Assembly: GCA_002792755.1 (NCBI GenBank)
Contig: PFOY01000016.1
Location: 1 to 27,602 of the forward strand
Direction of reading: 5' to 3'
DNA from: Candidatus Nomurabacteria bacterium CG_4_10_14_0_2_um_filter_30_12
GTDB lineage: Bacteria > Patescibacteriota > Minisyncoccia > Phycocordibacterales > UBA9973
DNA length: 27,602 bases
Both the position numbers and the translations under genes were made by a program. The notes below the pieces were generated by a model. The model was not told the DNA's origin and made no database searches. It saw only the letters and a list, made by a program, of their open reading frames with translations. Of the stretch, positions 20,408 to 27,510 are shown piece after piece (positions within the stretch are counted from its first letter, which is position 1; each line of letters begins with the position of its first letter).

Positions 20408-21403
20408 TTAGTTTGTTGTTTCCGTGGTATTAGTGTCTGTCGTATTTGTAGTAGTGGTAGTTGTTGCAGTCGTAGCATCAGCTTCTTGTTTAGCTTTTAC
20501 AGCATCTTTTAATGCCTTAATTGCATCATTCAATACTAGATGGGCTTCTTTTATAAGAGTTTGTGTATCTTTAGTTAATGTTTTTAGTGTTGCCTTATTC
20601 TCTTCAGAAAGTTGATCTGTTGATCTTGCTAATAGAGTATTTGCTTCTGTGACTTTAATCTTTGCATCATTTAATTTTGTTTCAGCTGTTGATACGAAAT
20701 TTTCTGCTTTTGTAATATCTACACCTTTTATTTCAAGTTTTGCTATTTGTGCATTTATTTTATCTTTTAATCCGTTGACATTTTCTATAACTTTATCAAA
20801 TCTTTCTAATGCTTTTTCTCGTCCCACTATTCTCTCTTCTGCTATTTTTGCCTTTACTTCATCTTTAATTTCACTTACTTTAGTTTTTAGTTCTTCCATT
20901 TTTGTTTTAGCTTCTTCTCTTTTTGTTTCTACTTCTGTTTTAATTTTTTCTTTAGCTTCTTTCATTTTTTCTCTTGCTTGTTCCATTACCTGTTTAGCTT
21001 CTTCCTTTTTAGCTTCTATTTGATTTTTAATATCTTCAGAGATTTCTCCATTTTGTTCTTCAATTTTAATTTTGAATTCATCTTTAGCTTCCTTCATTTT
21101 CTTTACGGCTTTTTCTCTTTCCATTTTCATATCAGATAATATTCCATCTTTTTCTTTTCTTAATTCTCTGACTTTATCTTTAAATTCCATACGTTTTTCT
21201 TTTATTAACATAGGAGATTTTTTTACTCCTTGTTCTTTTACATTTAGTATGCCGTCTTTATCACTATCGATATCAATGTTTTGATCATACAATGTTGGCA
21301 CTGCTCTATCTTCATTATTATTTTCTTCTTCTGCTTTTATTGTTTTGACACTTATTGTGAGTGCTATAGTTAAAACTAAAAACAAACTTAAATATTTTTT
21401 CAT
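20408..21403 (-). CDS. secreted coiled-coil protein with calcium-loop motif
   Basis: A 331-residue exported protein. A signal peptide is clear (MKKYLSLFLVLTIALTISVK, likely cut after KAE or nearby, residue 24). An acidic loop DIDSDKDGIL (44-53) looks like a thrombospondin type 3 or dockerin-like calcium site. Residues 65-200 are a long, highly charged coiled coil with many EAK and KMKEAKEKI repeats. A second helical region follows, and the end is threonine- and asparagine-rich (TTATTTTTTNTTDTNTTETT), similar in flavour to the tail of the 77-residue neighbour. No enzyme motif is present. It may be a surface fibre or spacer protein; the function is unknown. It shares its upstream element with the genes on either side. 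Confidence 0.78.
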   Translation of the reverse strand: MKKYLSLFLVLTIALTISVKTIKAEEENNNEDRAVPTLYDQNIDIDSDKDGILNVKEQGVKKSPMLIKEKRMEFKDKVRELRKEKDGILSDMKMEREKAVKKMKEAKDEFKIKIEEQNGEISEDIKNQIEAKKEEAKQVMEQAREKMKEAKEKIKTEVETKREEAKTKMEELKTKVSEIKDEVKAKIAEERIVGREKALERFDKVIENVNGLKDKINAQIAKLEIKGVDITKAENFVSTAETKLNDAKIKVTEANTLLARSTDQLSEENKATLKTLTKDTQTLIKEAHLVLNDAIKALKDAVKAKQEADATTATTTTTTNTTDTNTTETTN

Positions 21404-21528
21404 CCCGTTTAGAAATCATACCATTCGTACATATATTATTTATATATAAAGATAGTTGATTTATGTTATTTTTATAATATTTTCCCGTTATGCCTGTCCG
21501 CCTCTGGCGGATAAATTTCTAACGGGAT
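21402..21528 (-). promoter_or_regulatory. CCCGTTAGAA-family element before the coiled-coil gene, with an insertion
   Basis: Same plan and nearly the same sequence as the elements at 20260 and 23845, but the distal hairpin loop carries about 20 extra bases, GCCTGTCCGCCTCTGGCGGA (up to 21511), with the GC-rich stem TCCGCC/GGCGGA. The start codon again overlaps the proximal AACGGGAT. Confidence 0.7.
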
Positions 21529-21603
21529 TCATAAATTTTTTATTATGTTAATTATTAATAATGTGATTTGTTTATCACAAGTTTAATTATACCATTTTAA
21601 GAT

Positions 21604-21824
21604 AAAAAACATAGATTGGTGCTTTTAAAAAGCATTGCACAGGCTGTCGAGCCGACCTGCCCGCCAATGCCAAAACTATTTAAGTATTTACACAAATAAG
21701 TTTACTATACTTACAGTAAGTTATGAAGATAAGACAGTGCATTAAGCGATGGCAGGCGGGGCATAGCAAATTTTCAGCAGAAAATTATGTGTGGTTTTTA
21801 AAAGTACCAATCTATGTTTTTTTT
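21604..21824. repeat. very long nested hairpin C after hppA
   Basis: Arms AAAAAACATAGATTGGTGC with TTTTAAAAA (21604-21631) and TTTTTAAAAGTACCAATC with TATGTTTTTT (21795 on) pair almost perfectly. Inside are GC-rich TGCCCGCC-type segments (about 21657-21671 and 21752-21767) that can pair with each other, and a central palindrome ACTTAC a GTAAGT. It starts 21 nt past the hppA stop. The rest of 21529-21845 holds no gene that I can see. Confidence 0.7.
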
Positions 21825-21845
21825 GATAAGTTTTAAAAAGTGTAT

Positions 21846-23846
21846 TTAGATTAAAAAAGCGACTATGAGTAAGGCAACGATGTTTAATATTTTAATCATT
21901 GGATTGATTGCTGGACCTGCTGTGTCTTTGTATGGGTCACCCACAGTATCACCAGTGACAGCTGCTTTATGAGCATCGCTTCCTTTGCCTCCAAAATTAC
22001 CACTTTCAATATATTTTTTTGCATTATCCCATGCTCCTCCACCCGATGTCATAGATATTGCTACGAATAGTCCAGTAATTATTGAGCCCACGAGAAGCCC
22101 ACCGAGTGCTACGGGTCCTAATATAAAACCAACTAATATTGGAGTAAGTACTGGGATCAATGCTGGTAATATCATTTGTTTGATTGCACTAGTAGTGACG
22201 ATATCTACACATTTTCCATATTCTGGTTTTGCAGTACCTTCCATTATTCCTTTTATTTCTTTAAATTGTCTGCGTACTTCATCTACAACTTTTCCAGCAG
22301 TTTTGCCAACTGCTTCCATGCATAATGCACCAAAGTAATAAGGTAAAAGTCCTCCAATAAATAATCCAACAATAACCCTAGGATCACTCAAATCAAATTT
22401 CATCATTTCTCCTGTGATTGTTCTTATTTCTTCAGTGTAAGCAGAGAAAAGAACGAGTGCTGCTAGACCAGCTGAACCTATAGCATAACCTTTTGTGACA
22501 GCTTTAGTAGTATTACCAACTGCATCGAGAGGGTCTGTGACATCACGAACCTCTTTAGGAAGCTCTGCCATTTCTGCTATTCCTCCTGCATTGTCTGTGA
22601 TTGGTCCATAAGCATCGATTGCGACTATGATACCTGTCATTGAAAGCATAGACATAGCAGCGATAGCTATACCATACAATCCTCCAAAATTATATGTGAT
22701 TAAAATTCCAGCTACGATTGAAAGTAAAGGAAGAGCTGTTGATTTCATTGAAATTGCTAAACCTTGAATGACATTTGTTCCGTGTCCTGAGACTGAAGCT
22801 TTTGCTATAGATTGAACAGGGGAGTATTTTGTAGAAGTGAAATATTCTGTGATCATTACGAGTGCTCCTGTGACTAATAGCCCTGTGATTGCACAAATAA
22901 ATAAACCCATTACAGAATAACTACCGGGATTATTTTCCATAAGTAATTTTGTAATTGGATAAAAAGAAATCGCCGCTAAAATACCAGAAGCAATCAATCC
23001 TTTATACAAAGCACCCATTATGTTGTTGTTTTTCCCTAATTTAACAAATAAAGTTCCTATTATTGAAGAAATTATTGCTACACCTCCTATTGCAAGAGGG
23101 TATAAAAGTGCTCCTTCAAAATTTACAAAAAGAAGAGAACCGAGAAGCATTGTCGCAACTGATGTCACAGCATAAGTTTCAAAAAGATCAGCAGCCATAC
23201 CAGCGCAATCTCCTACGTTGTCTCCGACATTATCTGCAATGACAGCAGGGTTTCTTGGATCATCTTCAGGAATACCAGCTTCTAATTTTCCAACGAGATC
23301 AGCTCCGACATCAGCAGCTTTTGTAAATATTCCTCCACCCAATCTTGCAAAGACTGAAATGAGAGATGCTCCAAATCCAAGACCTATTAAAGCTTTTATG
23401 TCACCAGTAATAGCATATAATCCTGCTACACCTAAAAGAGCGAGCCCTACTACGAGAAGTCCTGTGACTGTTCCTCCTTTGAAAGCTATGGATAATGCCT
23501 CCTTTAAGCCATTTCTTGCAGCTTCTGTAGTTCTTACATTTGCTTTGACAGATACATTCATACCAATATATCCTGCAAAAGCAGATAGAAATGCACCTAA
23601 AATAAATCCAAGAGCTGAATTGATACCGAGTCCAAACCAAAGTATAAAAAATAAAACGAAGGCTATCATTCCGATAGTTTTGTATTGTCTATTTAAATAT
23701 GCTTTTGCACCTTCAGCAATAGCATTTGCTATGGACTGCATTTTTTCATTACCAGCACTTTTTTTTAATATTGTTTTAGCTAACAATAAACCATAAACTA
23801 TCGCTACTAGAGAACTAATAATTGCAAACAATAAAAATGAATTCAT
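21846..23846 (-). CDS. hppA: membrane-bound proton-translocating pyrophosphatase
   Basis: A 666-residue integral membrane pyrophosphatase with about 16 helices; it couples PPi hydrolysis to ion pumping. Substrate motifs are intact: DVGADLVGKLEAGIPEDDPR (179 on) and DNVGDNVGDCAGMAADLFE (205 on). The position that tells potassium dependence reads GNTTKA (444-449), with lysine at 448, the potassium-independent form, which is usually a proton pump. For a cell with limited respiration it may be a main source of membrane potential; that is inference. It starts on a CCCGTTAGAA-family element and is followed by hairpin C. Confidence 0.96.
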   Translation of the reverse strand: MNSFLLFAIISSLVAIVYGLLLAKTILKKSAGNEKMQSIANAIAEGAKAYLNRQYKTIGMIAFVLFFILWFGLGINSALGFILGAFLSAFAGYIGMNVSVKANVRTTEAARNGLKEALSIAFKGGTVTGLLVVGLALLGVAGLYAITGDIKALIGLGFGASLISVFARLGGGIFTKAADVGADLVGKLEAGIPEDDPRNPAVIADNVGDNVGDCAGMAADLFETYAVTSVATMLLGSLLFVNFEGALLYPLAIGGVAIISSIIGTLFVKLGKNNNIMGALYKGLIASGILAAISFYPITKLLMENNPGSYSVMGLFICAITGLLVTGALVMITEYFTSTKYSPVQSIAKASVSGHGTNVIQGLAISMKSTALPLLSIVAGILITYNFGGLYGIAIAAMSMLSMTGIIVAIDAYGPITDNAGGIAEMAELPKEVRDVTDPLDAVGNTTKAVTKGYAIGSAGLAALVLFSAYTEEIRTITGEMMKFDLSDPRVIVGLFIGGLLPYYFGALCMEAVGKTAGKVVDEVRRQFKEIKGIMEGTAKPEYGKCVDIVTTSAIKQMILPALIPVLTPILVGFILGPVALGGLLVGSIITGLFVAISMTSGGGAWDNAKKYIESGNFGGKGSDAHKAAVTGDTVGDPYKDTAGPAINPMIKILNIVALLIVAFLI

Positions 23847-23950
23847 CCCGTTTAGAAATCATACCATCCGTACATATATTTTTATATATAAAGATAGGAG
23901 ATTTTGTTATTTTTATAATATTATCCCGTTTTGTAAATTTCTAACGGGAT
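23845..23950 (-). promoter_or_regulatory. CCCGTTAGAA-family element before hppA
   Basis: Distal stem ATCCCGTT/AACGGGAT (plus 23943-23950 and 23923-23930); proximal ATTTCTAAACGGGAT ends on the ATG. An extended -10 (TGGTATGAT on the minus strand) lies 11 nt before the ATG. About 70 bp next to the start are nearly identical in the three copies. The element begins 12 nt after the nusA stop. Confidence 0.72.
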
Positions 23951-23962
23951 TCATGATTTTTT

Positions 23963-25129
23963 TTATTTTTCTTCTTCTGTCATTTCTACATTCTCTCCAT
24001 CAGTAGAAGCTACTTCTTTACTGTTTCCTTTTATGTCTATTCTCCAACCAGTGAGCTTTGCAGCAAGACGAACATTTTGTCCACCTTTACCAATAGCTAA
24101 AGAAAGTTGATCTTCTGCTACTTCTATTACTGCTTTATGTTCTTTTTCATCTATTTCAATTGAAAGTACTTTCGCAGGTGAAAGGGAATTGGAAACAAAT
24201 TGCTTTGGGTCTTCTGACCAAGGAATTATATCAATCTTTTCCCCTAAAAGCTCTTGAGTGATAGTGTTTACTCGTGTACCTTTTTGTCCGACACATGAAC
24301 CGACAGGATCGATGTGTTCATCATTTGAATGTACTGCTATTTTTGAACGAGCACCTGCTTCTCTGGCAATAGATTTTATTTCTACTACGCCATTTTCTAT
24401 TTCTGGTGCTTCAATTGAGAAGAGTTTTTCTATAAACTTAGGATGAGAACGAGAAAGACGGAGGTTTATACCTCTTGCTGTGTCTTCTACTGAATATAAA
24501 TATGCACGGACACGTTGTCCTCTTTGGAAGAATTCTCCAGGAATTTGTTCTTCTGCTGGTAATATTCCAGTAGCACGATTGAAATCTACATATATATTTC
24601 CTCTTTCTATTTTTTGTACTATACCTGTCACTATTTCTCCTTCTTTTGTACCATATTCATCTATTATAGATGTGCGTTCAGCTTCACGAATTCTTTGAAT
24701 AATAACTTGTTTTGCTGTTTGAGCTGCTATTCTTCCGTAATCATCTTTTGCTTCAAGAGGGAAGACGACTTCATCATTTAGTTCAACATTCTTTTTTATT
24801 TTTTTTGCGTCTTCTAGCATTATGTGATGTTCACTATTAAAACGTACGCGTTCATCGCCATCATTTTTTACTGAGTATTCTTTATCCTCTTCACCTTCTT
24901 CGTCTATTTTTGCTATTGTCTCATCGACAACTATTTTAATTTGAAAAAAATCTGTTTTTCCTGTTTCTAGGTCAAATTTAGCACGTATGATTTGTCCTTT
25001 TTTGCCGTAATCTTTTTTGTAAGCAGCAGCCATCGCTTGTTCTATGGCATCTAATATTTTCTCTTTTGGAATCTTTTTCTCTTCTTCCAGCTGTTCCAAC
25101 GCTGATTTAAATGTTTTTATGTCTAACAT
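23963..25129 (-). CDS. nusA: transcription elongation/termination factor NusA
   Basis: A 388-residue NusA, which binds RNA polymerase and RNA and controls pausing, termination and antitermination. The N-terminal polymerase-binding domain (KALEQLEEEKKI-type helix, AMAAAYKKDYG) is followed by S1 (about 130-205, GIVQKIERGNIYVDFNRATG), then two KH domains (about 235-370) with VGSCVGQKGTRVNTI, EKIDIIPWSEDPKQFVSNSL and SLAIGKGGQNVRLAAKLTG. It lacks the acidic C-terminal repeats of E. coli NusA, as most bacteria do. The leader has a clear promoter, a terminator-like hairpin and a CCTAAAGCC-family repeat, so feedback through termination is possible. Confidence 0.96.
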   Translation of the reverse strand: MLDIKTFKSALEQLEEEKKIPKEKILDAIEQAMAAAYKKDYGKKGQIIRAKFDLETGKTDFFQIKIVVDETIAKIDEEGEEDKEYSVKNDGDERVRFNSEHHIMLEDAKKIKKNVELNDEVVFPLEAKDDYGRIAAQTAKQVIIQRIREAERTSIIDEYGTKEGEIVTGIVQKIERGNIYVDFNRATGILPAEEQIPGEFFQRGQRVRAYLYSVEDTARGINLRLSRSHPKFIEKLFSIEAPEIENGVVEIKSIAREAGARSKIAVHSNDEHIDPVGSCVGQKGTRVNTITQELLGEKIDIIPWSEDPKQFVSNSLSPAKVLSIEIDEKEHKAVIEVAEDQLSLAIGKGGQNVRLAAKLTGWRIDIKGNSKEVASTDGENVEMTEEEK

Positions 25130-25132
25130 AAT

Positions 25133-25200
25133 AAGGCTTTAGGCTTTAGGCCTTAGGCTCTAGCTTTTTTTAATTTAGCTAATGCCTAATGCCTAGTGCC
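25133..25200 (-). repeat. CCTAAAGCC-family leader before nusA
   Basis: On the minus strand: CACTAGGCATTAGGC, ATTAGCT, A-rich loop, AGCTAGAGCCTAAGGCC, TAAAGCC. TTAGGC/GCCTAA and AGCT/AGCT pair. It ends about 5 nt before ATG. It has the same plan as before HU. Confidence 0.6.
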
Positions 25201-25214
25201 TGTATTATTAATTT

Positions 25215-25235
25215 AAAAAGCCCTGTTTCGACAGG
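25215..25235 (-). terminator. terminator-like hairpin in the nusA leader
   Basis: On the minus strand CCTGT, loop CGAA, ACAGG, GC, then five T. It begins about 8 nt after the predicted start of transcription. It could be an attenuator, or end upstream transcription. Confidence 0.45.
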
Positions 25236-25249
25236 ACTCGTATATATAT

Positions 25250-25278
25250 AGGATATCACAGGCTTTATTAAAATGCAA
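25250..25278 (-). promoter_or_regulatory. promoter of nusA
   Basis: On the minus strand TTGCAT (plus 25273-25278), 17-nt spacer, TATCCT (plus 25250-25255). Confidence 0.55.
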
Positions 25279-25337
25279 GAAATATTAAGGTATATTCAAT
25301 GAGTTAGTTTATAAGATTTAAAAATTTTGGCATGATT

Positions 25338-25429
25338 ATCCAAAATCGTGAAAATACGGTAATTTTATTAGTTTTTCACGATTATGTTGACAAAACAGTG
25401 AACTGTGCAAGGTCGAACTTTGCACAGTT
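25338..25429. repeat. 90-bp direct repeat R1 with REP palindrome
   Basis: First copy of a repeat found again at 26532-26621 with few changes. It contains a hairpin AATCGTGAAAA / TTTTTCACGATT and ends with a REP palindrome, AACTGTGCAAGGT (from 25401) with AACTTTGCACAGTT (to 25429). The region from 25279 to here has no gene that I can see. Confidence 0.85.
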
Positions 25430-25497
25430 ATGGTTCTTGCAAAGTTATTATTTTAATTTTGAGAGTAAATTTAGCTAAAATATGGTATAATAAAAAA

Positions 25498-25776
25498 ATG
25501 AAGACAATAATTCCAGAATCTGTAAAAGTATGTTTATGGTCATATAATGTTGACATGATTGATTTATCTGTACCTGATCATCGGATAAGGATTATTCAAA
25601 ATGTATTAAATCGTGGCACAAACGATGCAATTTTTTGGCTTCGTGAAGTATTTCCAGAAAAAGAAATTGCTGAAGTGATTAAAAAAAGTACTAGTTCTGA
25701 CTGGAATAAAAAATCTTTAGCATTGTGGTCGCTTGTATTTAATGTTCATCCATTAAGGAGTGGACGATTTACATAA
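25498..25776 (+). CDS. small partner gene of an AbiE-type module, likely antitoxin
   Basis: A 92-residue protein, mostly helical, with IPESVKVCLWSYNVDMIDL near its start and NDAIFWLREVFPEKEIAEVI in the middle. I know this only as the kind of short conserved gene found before AbiEii-type nucleotidyltransferases. By position it should be the antitoxin. The start at 25498 is chosen because TATAAT (25486-25491, with TG before it) lies 6 nt upstream; the frame is open further up, into the REP palindrome. The next gene starts 1 nt after its stop. Confidence 0.65.
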   Translation: MKTIIPESVKVCLWSYNVDMIDLSVPDHRIRIIQNVLNRGTNDAIFWLREVFPEKEIAEVIKKSTSSDWNKKSLALWSLVFNVHPLRSGRFT

Positions 25777-25777
25777 T

Positions 25778-26410
25778 ATGGATTTATATTGGAACATCCT
25801 TGATGATAAGAGACGAGCAATTCTCCCTCTGTTGGAAAATTTTTCCAATGATAATTTTTATCTTGCTGGTGGAACAGGGCTTGTGCTTCAACTTGGTTAT
25901 CGTGACAGTATTGATTTTGACTTTTTTAAAGAAGGTGATTTTGATACTACTCTTTTGATTGAAAAAATTTCTTCAATTTTTATTTCGCATAGATTAATTA
26001 TCACGCAACAAGAAAAAAATACGGTTTCTTGTTTGGTTGATGATAGTATTCAACTTAGTTTTTTTGGTTATCACCACTCTCTTTTACAGCCTCTTGTAAA
26101 AACTGATTATTTTAATATTGCTTCAGTTGTTGATATTGGTTGTATGAAATTATCTGCTATTACCAGTCGATATCTAGAAAAGGATTATATTGATTTGTAT
26201 TTTATTTTACAAAAATTACTATTATCGGAACTCTTAGAGAATTTTGTGAAAAAGTATCCAAGTCTTGATGAATCTCTAATTTTAAAATCACTTGTTTATT
26301 TTGATGACGTACTTAAAGAGCCCATTTTATTTAAAGAGGGTCATAATGTTTCGTTTGATGTAGTTAAAACTTTTTTACAAAAAACTGTAAAGGAGTATTT
26401 ATCTAGTTAA
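25778..26410 (+). CDS. AbiEii-like nucleotidyltransferase toxin
   Basis: A 210-residue nucleotidyltransferase of the AbiEii/AbiGii toxin family, linked to phage abortive infection and to TA systems. The core is FYLAGGTGLVLQLGYRDSID followed by FDFF: GGT at 31-33, then R42 and the acidic pair D46 and D48. The later family motif is CMKLSAITSRYLEKDYIDL. All expected catalytic residues appear present. It starts at 25778, 1 nt after the partner gene, rather than at an upstream ATG inside it. The pair is enclosed by 90-bp direct repeats, which suggests it arrived or moves as a unit. Confidence 0.85.
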   Translation: MDLYWNILDDKRRAILPLLENFSNDNFYLAGGTGLVLQLGYRDSIDFDFFKEGDFDTTLLIEKISSIFISHRLIITQQEKNTVSCLVDDSIQLSFFGYHHSLLQPLVKTDYFNIASVVDIGCMKLSAITSRYLEKDYIDLYFILQKLLLSELLENFVKKYPSLDESLILKSLVYFDDVLKEPILFKEGHNVSFDVVKTFLQKTVKEYLSS

Positions 26411-26495
26411 AGATATTAAAAATAAAGTAACAAGTGAGGTCTGTTAAAGTTAAAATTTGATTTTTTAGTATTAAAAATTTTGGTATAAAACGAAG

Positions 26496-26530
26496 AAAAG
26501 TGTTGCTAATTAAAAATTAGCAACACTTTT
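26496..26530. terminator. hairpin after the AbiE pair
   Basis: AAAAGTGTTGCTAATT (26496-26511), 3-nt loop, AATTAGCAACACTTTT (26515-26530), a perfect 16-bp stem. It lies between TAAAAATTTTGGTATAAAACG and the R2 repeat. The same flank precedes a different hairpin at 27377, and R1 lacks the hairpin. Confidence 0.65.
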
Positions 26531-26531
26531 A

Positions 26532-26621
26532 ATCCAAAATCATGAAAATACGGTAATTTTATTAGTTTTTCACGGTTATGTTGACAAAACAGTGAGCTGT
26601 GCAAAGTCGAACTTTGCACAA
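26532..26621. repeat. 90-bp direct repeat R2 with REP palindrome
   Basis: Second copy of the 25338-25429 repeat. It ends with TGTGCAAAGT cga ACTTTGCACA (26598-26620), 10 nt before the RAYT stop codon. Confidence 0.85.
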
Positions 26622-26630
26622 TTAAGAATC

Positions 26631-27293
26631 TTAAGAGAGTTTTTCTTTCGCTGTGCTTGTTTTAACGAATTCTTTATAATTTTTTATATTGACTTCCTTA
26701 TTATCAAATCGATTTAATATAATATCAGTAGAAAGAAGTTTTCCCCAACGATTTGTATTTATATAATCTTGAAAACTTGACCATGGGTACTTATTTTCAT
26801 TTTTTCCCCATCCTGAAAGCTCATTAGAATTTTTGTGAATATAAGCGGATGTATGCATAAGTTGTATATCATTTTCTATCCATACGCTTTTGTATGATCC
26901 TTGTAATAGGTGTCCACTTTTTTGATGTCGTAAATTAAAATATTTTGTATAAGCAGTTAAAACTCTTTGCATATATTTTGCAATTCCTCCATCTTCTTTT
27001 TCCAAAAGGAGTAAGTGAAAATGATTTGGCATTAAACAAAAACTTAATAGTTCTACGGTTCTATCTTCTATTATTTCTTTTTCTAATTCAGTTTTTATGT
27101 GCAAAGTCGAACTTTGTACACTTTCTTTTATTTCTCTGCTTATATTTTTTATTGAATTTCTACCTTGGAAGGCGAGTAAAAGAAAGAGAAAACGTATGCG
27201 ATCTTTGTCTGTTTCAAATATTGGTTGTTTTTGCATTCCTCTGTTATAAATATGATAGTACTCTTCAGGTGCATGATTTTTTATTTTAGACAT
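26631..27293 (-). CDS. REP-associated tyrosine transposase (RAYT)
   Basis: A 220-residue Y1/HUH transposase of the RAYT (TnpA-REP) type, single-copy enzymes tied to REP palindromes. It starts MSKIKNHAPEEYYHIYNRG, the standard RAYT opening. The HUH motif is in SFCLMPNHFHLLLL (H91, H93), and the catalytic tyrosine is in YMQRVLTAYTKYFN (Y115 or Y118). GHLLQGSYKSVWIE and the closing YPWSS motif follow. The part between GRNSIKN and VELLSF is longer than usual and includes SVQSSTLHIK, encoded by a REP palindrome (27098-27120). The promoter's -35 lies in another REP. All catalytic parts are intact, so it may be active. Confidence 0.92.
   Translation of the reverse strand: MSKIKNHAPEEYYHIYNRGMQKQPIFETDKDRIRFLFLLLAFQGRNSIKNISREIKESVQSSTLHIKTELEKEIIEDRTVELLSFCLMPNHFHLLLLEKEDGGIAKYMQRVLTAYTKYFNLRHQKSGHLLQGSYKSVWIENDIQLMHTSAYIHKNSNELSGWGKNENKYPWSSFQDYINTNRWGKLLSTDIILNRFDNKEVNIKNYKEFVKTSTAKEKLS
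27098..27120. repeat. REP palindrome inside the RAYT gene
   Basis: TGTGCAAAGT cga ACTTTGTACA, one base off the intergenic copies at 26598, 27320 and 27484. It is translated in frame. Confidence 0.85.
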
Positions 27294-27300
27294 ACTAAGT

Positions 27301-27329
27301 ATTGTATAATAAAAATTATAATTGTGCAA
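27301..27329 (-). promoter_or_regulatory. leaderless promoter of RAYT, -35 inside a REP
   Basis: On the minus strand TTGCAC (plus 27324-27329, part of the REP palindrome), 17-nt spacer, TACAAT (plus 27301-27306), 7 nt before the ATG. Confidence 0.6.
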
Positions 27330-27348
27330 AGTTCGACTTTGCACAATT
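27320..27348. repeat. REP palindrome upstream of RAYT
   Basis: AATTGTGCAAAGT (27320-27332), tcg, ACTTTGCACAATT (27336-27348), perfect 13-bp arms. Its centre has the opposite orientation to the copies at 25401, 26598 and 27098. Confidence 0.85.
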
Positions 27349-27376
27349 TGGTAAAAATTTTGATATAAAACGAAAG

Positions 27377-27406
27377 AAGCTCGGAGTAATTTAATACTCC
27401 GAGCTT
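27377..27406. terminator. strong hairpin between RAYT and the partial gene
   Basis: AAGCTCGGAGTA (27377-27388) pairs with TACTCCGAGCTT (27395-27406). On the minus strand a fairly T-rich stretch follows, so it could terminate the gene entering from the right. Confidence 0.6.
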
Positions 27407-27424
27407 AGACCAATATTTGAACGA

Positions 27425-27458
27425 TTTCCAAATTAACCTCCTTTCGGTTTTTTGGAAA
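27425..27458 (-). other. hairpin holding a strong SD-like sequence
   Basis: TTTCCAAA/TTTGGAAA with AACC/GGTT inside. On the minus strand the loop side reads GAAAGGAGGTT, followed by TTG and seven codons (MEIVQILV) before a stop and then the hairpin at 27377. It could be a leader peptide or a coincidence. Confidence 0.3.
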
Positions 27459-27483
27459 ATTTAAAGAGCAATAAAGAATTATT

Positions 27484-27506
27484 TGTGCAAAGTTCGACTT
27501 TGCACA
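27484..27506. repeat. REP palindrome at the end of the partial gene
   Basis: TGTGCAAAGT tcg ACTTTGCACA, 4 nt past the stop codon of the minus-strand gene at the window edge. Confidence 0.85.
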
Positions 27507-27510
27507 GAAT

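Noticed and set aside
20649..21023. Plus-strand ORF antisense to the coiled-coil gene
   Set aside because: It mirrors a lysine/glutamate-rich coiled coil, which gives Phe/Ser-rich nonsense on the other strand; no start signal is seen.
23218..23796. 192-residue plus-strand ORF antisense to hppA
   Set aside because: It is the complement of a strongly conserved pyrophosphatase region; the product is proline- and serine-rich with no recognisable domain.
27425..27458. Riboswitch or leader peptide upstream of a gene
   Set aside because: The SD-like sequence and eight-codon frame are too short to support and no gene follows on that strand before RAYT, which has its own promoter; kept only as a low-confidence feature.
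25401..27506. CRISPR array from the repeated TGTGCAAAGT units
   Set aside because: Spacing is irregular (100-1200 nt), the units are full palindromes, genes lie between them, and a RAYT transposase explains them.
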